Below, in pieces: positions 37,401 through 46,400 of a stretch of DNA of 64,000 nt. Within the stretch, counting starts at the first letter, position 1. Each line of letters starts with the position of its first letter. A model generated the notes under the pieces. That model was not told where the DNA came from. It made no database searches and saw only the letters and a list, made by a program, of their open reading frames with translations. Source of the DNA: Bugulina stolonifera (Eukaryota; Bryozoa; Gymnolaemata; Cheilostomatida; Bugulidae); assembly GCA_935421135.1 (NCBI GenBank), contig OW285192.1:1841501-1905500 (forward strand). Direction: 5' to 3'. A program made the position numbers and the translations under genes.

Positions 37401-40400
37401 GTGAGGACTATTTTACTGTATATGCAGTTATTATTACTTGCCTGCATATGTACTTGTGATTGTATTATGCCTACATGTACATTGTACCTGGGGCGGATTT
37501 GATGCAACATGATTTTATTCCTCTACATAAACATGTTGAGGGTAACTATTGTATAAACTGCTAACTGCAAACTACTAATCAGGGAGCAAGCTGTAGGATT
37601 GCTTGAACAATACAATAAAATAAAAGTTGTTTATACTCGGGTATTGGAGCACATTTTCTCTGATTTGCTGTCAACAAAATTTTTTCTTAGAATATCTACC
37701 GATATACTGTGAATGGAGATGGATACCACACAATGCTCTCTACTCTCAGTTCATACAAAGATCTCTGGCACATATTAAGATAGTTGATACATTAGATAGA
37801 GGATATAATGAGACACTATCTGACTATAATCTAGTATCAGACTGGTTGATGTATAGAAGTGATACCCTCAATTTTACAGAGCAGTGTTTAGGTAAGTTTA
37901 ACACTTAAATAATATATCTACAATGTACATGTAATTAGCTAGCACAGTGAGTAACATATTACCACTACACCAGCTCAGCAACATTGGAAGAGGAAGCTTT
38001 ACCTGTGAGCAGTACACATACATTGTACATGCATCTTGGCTAAGAACACTCTACAGGATGTGGATGTATAATGGTAGTACAGTGTAATATTGTGGTGAAA
38101 AGGCCGACCTACCTGACACCCAGTCCAACCTACCTGACACCCAGTCCGACCTACGTAGAGGTCATCAAGAGGGCCCTGTCGCTCAAGCTGATCTTTTCTG
38201 CCCTAAGTGACTCCAAACGTCCATGCATTCGTATTCAGAAATGCTTGTTTAGGTTTCTCATGTAAATCATTCTAGCAAGTTGATATAATTGTACTAGCTA
38301 TTTCTAAGTCTTTTGCCCATTATACCCAAATTATGGCCGACGTAACAGATTATGCCAGGTTTTGCACATAATATCTTTCACATGATTATAAGCCTTTTTT
38401 GTCATTGTTGACCTTTTTTAGGTCGGACCTCGGGCACTTTTCTACCATTGTTTCAGTATTATGAGAAGAGTTGTCCTCTCTCTTTCACTTACCTCAGCTA
38501 TATCACGTTTTTAGCTTTCTAACGATAGCTAGCCCCATATATATATAGATATAGATTTATCCTTCATCATTCAGTCTTTCCTAGCCATTTAACATGTACT
38601 TTTTAAATCACACGGCAAATTTTATACAGCTCGAATTTTATTGATCAGTTCGGTGGATAATAGCCAATATTTAATGAGCCAATGAATAATTCAATAAAGA
38701 TAACATAATAACCAAACTGGCAATCCCGTAGTCAAACTAACAACACCACCACCCTGATATAATTATATTGTTATGCAATTTTCGGGGCCGATGCTCTAAT
38801 GCTCTAATGTCCCACTCGATACTCTATCGGGCTTTTTACTGGAACTTTCACCGGAAACTGATTTAGTATAAAAGTATAAAAGTATTATGCCTTCAGCAAT
38901 GAAAGTGTACCAAGTACTGCATGAGTGAATGTCAAGAAAATATTAAGTTGCAGCTTACCTGTTGACAAGCAGTTCCAAATTTGTCTCTAAGATTTTTTCT
39001 TGACCTGGGGATTTCAGGTATTTTGCAGTTAGGTAGACAACTCTCAGAAATGCATAATTTTATGTAATATAGTCTAGAAAACTACAATTTAATGGTATTT
39101 TTTGGAAATAAATTGAGGTGTACACATAATATGTGGATGCTGCGCATGAAAGGGTTAATTGAGGGTTGTACAGTGTAATTCACACAATATTGCGATGGTC
39201 AGGCTGACTTGGCCCCCTCCCCGGGAGGAGTTCTGTCAGACGTCATGAACAATTTATACTTATATTGTGCATTCTGATATACCTGTATATTTACTATATA
39301 CTTATAATATGCATTAGTGGGCATTTATGTCTTTTATCTACCCATGTAAAGGGGGCCGACCTCTAAGAGTTACATGATATTCATTTTGCACATCGATTGG
39401 ATGATTTTCAGCATCTTTGCTGTACCCGACATGTTTTGGGTCGAGCATCGGCCTTCCGACCACCATCTTGTTGTACGATTTCCGGACGACATTACGTCGG
39501 GCTTTTACGACACTACGTCAACCTTCTTATGTACCAGAACTTTTTCCAGAAGTTCTATTAGTATATAAAGCATACTGTTTTTATGTTCATTGTCTCAGTT
39601 GATGCTTGGATCTCAATAAAGACACTTCAATACTACTTATGCAGCGTCTTCACTTTGCAGTATTGGTCGTTCCAGTTGACAAGGTCCCCGACCTTGCCTC
39701 CCAAACTTCCTGCTAGGTCAGATCACTCTCTTTCTCAGTATACCAAGATAGCATTAACTCGGGACTACATGGGTCGTCTTGAGTAGTCATTGGACTACTA
39801 GTACCTGTTGATTTTCCTAGCACAACTCACAGGTTCTTCATTTTGGACACAGGGTCATCTTAGGTAGACATACACACAAACCCCCCAAAACATTACAATA
39901 ATTATGTCAAATGCTGCATGTATCATCATCATCTTCCTTCCTACTCTTCCATCCATTCCTGTCTTCTGCCATTTCTATGGTCACTCTTGGTGCTTTCATG
40001 CCCTCTCTTATCACATATACGTGTCTACATGTCGATACCTTCTTCTCGGTCTATCCCAGCGTCTTCTTCCCCCCCCGGTATTTCCAATTTAAGCAGCTTT
40101 TTTCCTTGATAATTCTCCTCTTTCTTTAACATATGACTAAGCCGCCATAATCTTGCTTCTCTTACTTTCTCTGAAACCTTTTAAATGTGGGTCATTCCTC
40201 TCATTCTTTCTTTTCTAATTTTGTCTAATCTGTTCATTCCCATTGCAAAGCGCATCCATAGTACTCATTTCTGCTGTCTCCAACTTCTCTATCTGCCTCT
40301 TGATGGTTGTTAGTATTTCTAATCCACACATCATAGCTACATACAAATGATGTTTTTCTTTATTTCTAATTGTGGAACAGATATACATGTACATGTACAT

Positions 40401-43400
40401 ACATACAATGTATATACAATGCAATAGATATATGCATATGATTGTAGAAAAGTCTAGAATGTTCTTCGATTCCTTCTGTCTACGGGAGCAATGCACACTT
40501 TGTGAAAAAGGTAAGTGTGAGTCAAACCAAGATTGTTTTGATCTAAATTTCTTGCATTTGGTTTGTATGCACTATGGTGGAATCTTAAAGTGTGTGTTCA
40601 ATGAAAGTAATAATGTGACACGTATAATGATCAAAGGACTGATTGGTAGGTTATTGCATACAAAGTGAATGAATATGTTAATGTGCTGTAAAGATAAGGA
40701 ACAGTGACATATGTCTAAGACAAGATCAATCAGGAGGTGTACCAAGAAGAAACGAAAACAGGCAGGAGAAATTTGAAGATCTCAGAGAATATTTTCATAT
40801 TAGTTTGTTTTGCATGTAAAACTGCTTAGGATTTATTAGTGAGATATGAGCCGAAACACTTACACCAGTAAAATAGGATGATTTCAGCAGCCAAATTTAT
40901 TGAAAAACAGTACAATTGAAACTCAAAGCTGTATTTAGTAAACTTTCATGAGCTGATTCCTTTTCTCACATTTCAGTATCCTTGAACCTATCTGCTTTTA
41001 CCACGCTTATAGTTGAACACAAACACCATCAAACATGCTTGCAAGCTTACTGTAACTATAATGTATCCAGTTCATATCAAATGTGAAGCTCTATTAGACT
41101 TATTCTATTGTTGGTCTATACATTACTGTATCTTAGTGAATTCCAAGTGTGAGAACACAGGCTATTAAGGAAAAGCTCCAAGTGCTCATCTCTATACTTT
41201 TTAGTTTATCAAGCATGTCAACATGGTGGCACATGCATATCCGATGACATAATTTCCTGTGACTGTACCAATGCTGTCGGATATACTGGAGATAGATGTG
41301 AAGAGGCAGAAGAGCTCTGTGGTGATGGAAGACTTCAGTGTCTACACGGAGGCACATGTAGTGATGATACCGATCCACCATCTTGTATCTGTCTATCTGG
41401 ATATACTGGCGCCACCTGCTCTGTTGCTGGTAATCTCACAGGATAACATATTATTTTCATGCACTGTATTCTTTATATTTTTCCAAAGCAGATCAACAGA
41501 TACATATAGACAGATGAATTACAACAGAACTATTGATGGTGACACTCACTGACAATCTGAGCACATACCCAACTCTGGCCATACCATAGGGAAACTCAGT
41601 CAGTGTTTGAAATTAATTATTGCTCTTTGCTAAATTTCTCTCCTCCCCAAATACTATCTAATTAGTGTAATGGCGAGTAGTCTGGTGAGACTCTTCACTC
41701 AGCATCTAATTGGCTTTAATCTTTCTGCTTTCTTACAGATGAATGCAATCCAAATCCCTGCTTGTACAAATGGTTGACTTGCAGGAAGGATAAGGTTAAT
41801 GGATACGACTGTGTCGGTAGGTCCACTATTGTTAGTTGAAAGTATACATGCCTATTATTAGTTCATAAAGCTGGATCCTTACTATCCGGTATCTCAAAGT
41901 GGTACAGTTTCTCATTGAAGTATTTTTCATTTAAATGGAGATAGTATTGCAAATCTTTAATGTCTTGATTCAAATTATCACAACATTGAAAATGGTTTGT
42001 TTTAGAAAACAGTTTTGCAGTGGAGCAGGTAGCAACTAAAGTAAAATGTGGAGCAGACTCTACCCTGTGCGCTAGAATTATAGCATCCAGTGTCTGCCAT
42101 CCACTTGGTTTCTGTTACTGTCCAGATGGAACGGTTCTTACATCTGTTAATGACACAATTAGTGGTGAACTGAGCCAGCACTGCATCCCTGGACAAGGTG
42201 GGTTTGCATGACACCGCTTGTATGTTCTATGTTTTAGTGATAAATTATTAGATAAAACGTGGTCAAAGCCCCTAACAACTTATATGACTGTCCTAGTTGT
42301 CGTTTCTGATGGCTAGTTGTACCACACAATGATTTTACAAACCAAATTTTCTGAGTTGTTATGACTTGTGTAGGCCAACCACCAATTTGCCCTCACCAGA
42401 TGTAACCAGAAATTGATTTAGTGTATAAATTCAATGGCATACATGTATAAGTAGAGACATCTTGCTATATCAATCAGTTGTTACTTTGATTCCAATAATG
42501 ACAACAATATCTTCTCTATAATTTATACAAATGTTGTGCTGCTTACTAGTCTAGAAATCTCTTAGCCTAGGTTCCACGTAGATTCATATGTGGTATTTTA
42601 CAATCTGTACCACATAAAATGTGTCCCTTCTCGCTAGCCAGTGCTGACAGGGCCCTGCTCAGCTGAGATAAGCAGCCTACTGTCTACCTGATCTGATAGT
42701 AATATCTGCTAGTATACAAATGGTAGTTGTGTTGGTTGATCAGTGAATGAGTGGCAAAGAACAAAGTTTTTCACTCAGTTTTCTACATGTACATGTATAC
42801 TATATATAGCTGCTAAAAATAGGTCGGTGTTGTGTTTGGACCATTTGGTGCCCAAAAACCGGCAAAACAGCATAAATACAGATTTAAACCGTGTGTTCCG
42901 CTAAAGATGACATTAATTGCGAAGTTCATATAGCAAAAGAGATTACGGCACAAAGTGGTGCTTGGTATGCTAAAAAAACTAATATGAGTAACTACAATGT
43001 AGGTAAATGTGGTGTCATGTCTAGGCTTGACGTAAAGTAAAGCGAGTCACATCAGTCAACTGAGGGCAACAATTATTAACATGCAAATATATCTTCTGGT
43101 GCGAGCATGGGAAAAAACGATAATAAGTTGTGGTTAATAAACCATAAAAACCAGGACAAAATAATTGAAGTTGTGCAAATGTGTACGCTTTAAAATATAA
43201 AATATTGTGTACGTAGTTACTATAGATGTATAGAGAAAGAAGCCAATATACTATAGTGGATAAGTAGTGTCCCTGCTCCCACAGTTTATACAATTAATAA
43301 TTATATCATATACTACTTGTACCATTCTATTCTAGCACGCTGTTCATGAGCATAGCAGTCATGGTCAAACCCCTTAACATTCTGTAAGGCGCAGGGTGGC

Positions 43401-46400
43401 CATAATAAGAGGGGTGCCTCGTGTGCAGTTCGATCAGAGCATGTTACTGCTCACTTGTGAAGCTTCCTTTTTTAGTTTGCTGAGCTGGTGTACTGGGCAG
43501 CATGTTCTGTTCACTGTGTTAGGCGATTAGGTGCCGTAGAGGCCCCGGGTTCAAACCTCAGTCGGGGACTGGTATTTTCATGGATTTGAAACAGGTCTTT
43601 GACTGCTCAAAGATAAATTCCTTGCTAAAAATACATTATGTAATGTGATATACTGTACTAACAGGTGATATGGAATAACACAAAATCTGTCAATTTATGT
43701 AATTATTAATAAATTTATTATTGCCTCTGCAACATCAACGGCCTATCAATCACAGCCTATGCAGTTAATGTAAAAACGAAACGCGAAGGTATGCAGCCTA
43801 CTGTTGTTTGAAATGAGGTAAACAAAGTAGAATGGATGAATAGGAAGTTTGCAAGCACATTTTACTATGCTAGTCAGTTATTGATTGAGCTCTAATAAAG
43901 CAACATCTCCTAACTCAACCTACAGAGTCTCACTCTTGCAGGCAGGCAGCTCCAGCCTTGGTCCTCTTACCACACTCTTGATGAGTATAAACATCGAATC
44001 TTAGTCGATACTTGACTCTTCAATGGGCCTAAGCATCGGGCCTACGTCCCCAACTCAACATTGACACTTTCTACACTCGGACCTACACCGACCCTTGACT
44101 CTTTAATGAGCCTAAGCATCGGTCTACGTCCTCTACAACACTAATAAGAGCTTACATAACTGTTCACTATTTATGTAATGTGTGGAAGTGCAACTTGGCA
44201 GCCCATTACCACTACCAAGCACTTCCCACTCTCGTGCTAACATCGGCACCGGTGTGAGCAACCCATAGCAAAACATTGCAGTATATGGGATGGTATGCAG
44301 ATCGAGTAGAATGGTATGTAGATGGTTAATAGTAAAATAGGTAACGGTTACATACATAAAATAAGATAGGTGTACATGTTTATACAAAGACACAGAAACA
44401 AAGATTTACATGTACTTAATACCACACTTAAGAAACAGCAAGTAGGTTAATGTCTTACCTATGAAATCATAAACTAACATACAAGACGTGCTCAGACCTA
44501 CCGGTTGTCGCAGCTACTAGTAAACAGCTTTGCTAGTCAGTCCCACATCTTAGTCAGCTGATGTCAAGAAGAAGGGCCAACACACCACTGCTCTACCCCT
44601 CCTGTATAATAACAAGAACATATAATGACAAGAGTACAAAGCCTTTTTAATATTAGTCATTGGTTCTATTGTCTTCAGTGTATGATGCTATGAAGCATGT
44701 ATAAATATGTTGAGTGAAGTTCAATCATTGGCTAGCATTTGAGTTGCATAATTATTTTAGTGAAATGCAGAAATCAGTTGGACTGTTTCTGGGTGACGGA
44801 TGAGGCTGGAGAAACTATTTGTGTTGAGAAAGCAACTGGTCTTGAGGAATATCAAAGACTAGATATTGGGTCTTGTAGATGTTTTGATGAGTCACGAGTT
44901 AATAATATATCTGGCAGATGTACAGGTTTCGGGTCTCTGAAGGCAGCTAAAGAGGGAAAAAATTTCAAGCTATTATGTAGGTGGATAGCAAATACATGTA
45001 AATGAATTAAGTTGCTTTATAATGGAATACATTTGGTCTATGTTTACATGAATGTTATACAGCATTGCAACGCATCTAAAACTTTGCACTACATAATAGT
45101 AATTTCAATTTGTATTACTATAGATCTAATACCTTGGTGGGGATGGCTTATGGTCGCATTTGCTACTACAGTCATAGTGTCTCTAATTTATGGAGTGTTC
45201 AAGTCCTACAAGTACCAGTTTATCCATGCCACTAAGTAAGCAGCCACCACATTTAAATAAATAAGTATTCCACGTAATTGCAAGAATGGCCTTTTCTTTT
45301 ACATTTACATGTATTAGCATCTTACTATCTGTACTCTATCAACTTACATTAGTCCTTGTTAGCTCCGCAATGATTCCCTAAGAATGTTCCCCAGCAAGGA
45401 ACATGTAGCCAAATAGTTTTGAAGTTTTCTGTCTACGAGGCTACGGTTGCCTATGTTATACGACAATCATTCTACAATGTACAATATGCACATATTATAC
45501 GAGATGACTGTGGTCATTAGGGAACTCTTGGATACGGATCCGAATAAATATACTCCACTCATTTATTTGCTATCATGCTAAGCTTTCTGTGATTGATGTG
45601 TGGCAATTACGTTAATGCATACTATGTACCATGTGCATGTAGGCAAAGGTAGCTTTGCCTACATGTACAGCCCTAGAAGATAATACATGGTACATTTATG
45701 CAGTGTTCATGCATTACCAAGCCCACTCACCTCTGCAAAGCATTTCAGTACAATTCTCTCTTGCTAAGCAATTTTTGAGAGCTTGCCATGAATCGCATAA
45801 TTTTGGAAAGGGAGGAGAGATGTTCAAAGTTGTCTAGAGTCCAACTGTGTGTGTCACTTCACTGTCACAATGTAAACTTTGTGCAATCGTTTCTAATAGA
45901 GTAGCCTAATTAATTTTTGTGTGTAAAACCTGTGTCTGGAAAATATAACCAAGTTTTGTCAGAATCAAGAAGCTTTTAACATTTGAATATTCAGTCCTCA
46001 GATGTCATGTTAAGTTTTGTACAAGCGTCATCATATTTCATTCTGCTCATATAGAGGTCTTAGACTTAACAAAAGTTCACAGCTGTCGGTTATCCAAAAT
46101 GAAGCAAACAGGGAAAAAGATTCAGCTGAGGATGTAGCCAAAACCTTTGTAGAAGCTTCTGCAGACACGGTGAGATGTGCTGGCACTCTGGTTTAATATG
46201 ATTATAGTAGGTACTGCAGTAGTTTTAGATGAGTAATGATTGGTGTAAGTGCATTTGTCAAAGTCCCTATTTGTAGTATTGGAAGGCAAAACCTGCTTGC
46301 CCTCCTTAGTGACATGTCTCCATGATTAGCCAGCCCCCTAATAACATTGATAAACTACTCTTTTAATATGGCCGTATGGTTTCCTTACAGAATTCAGGCT

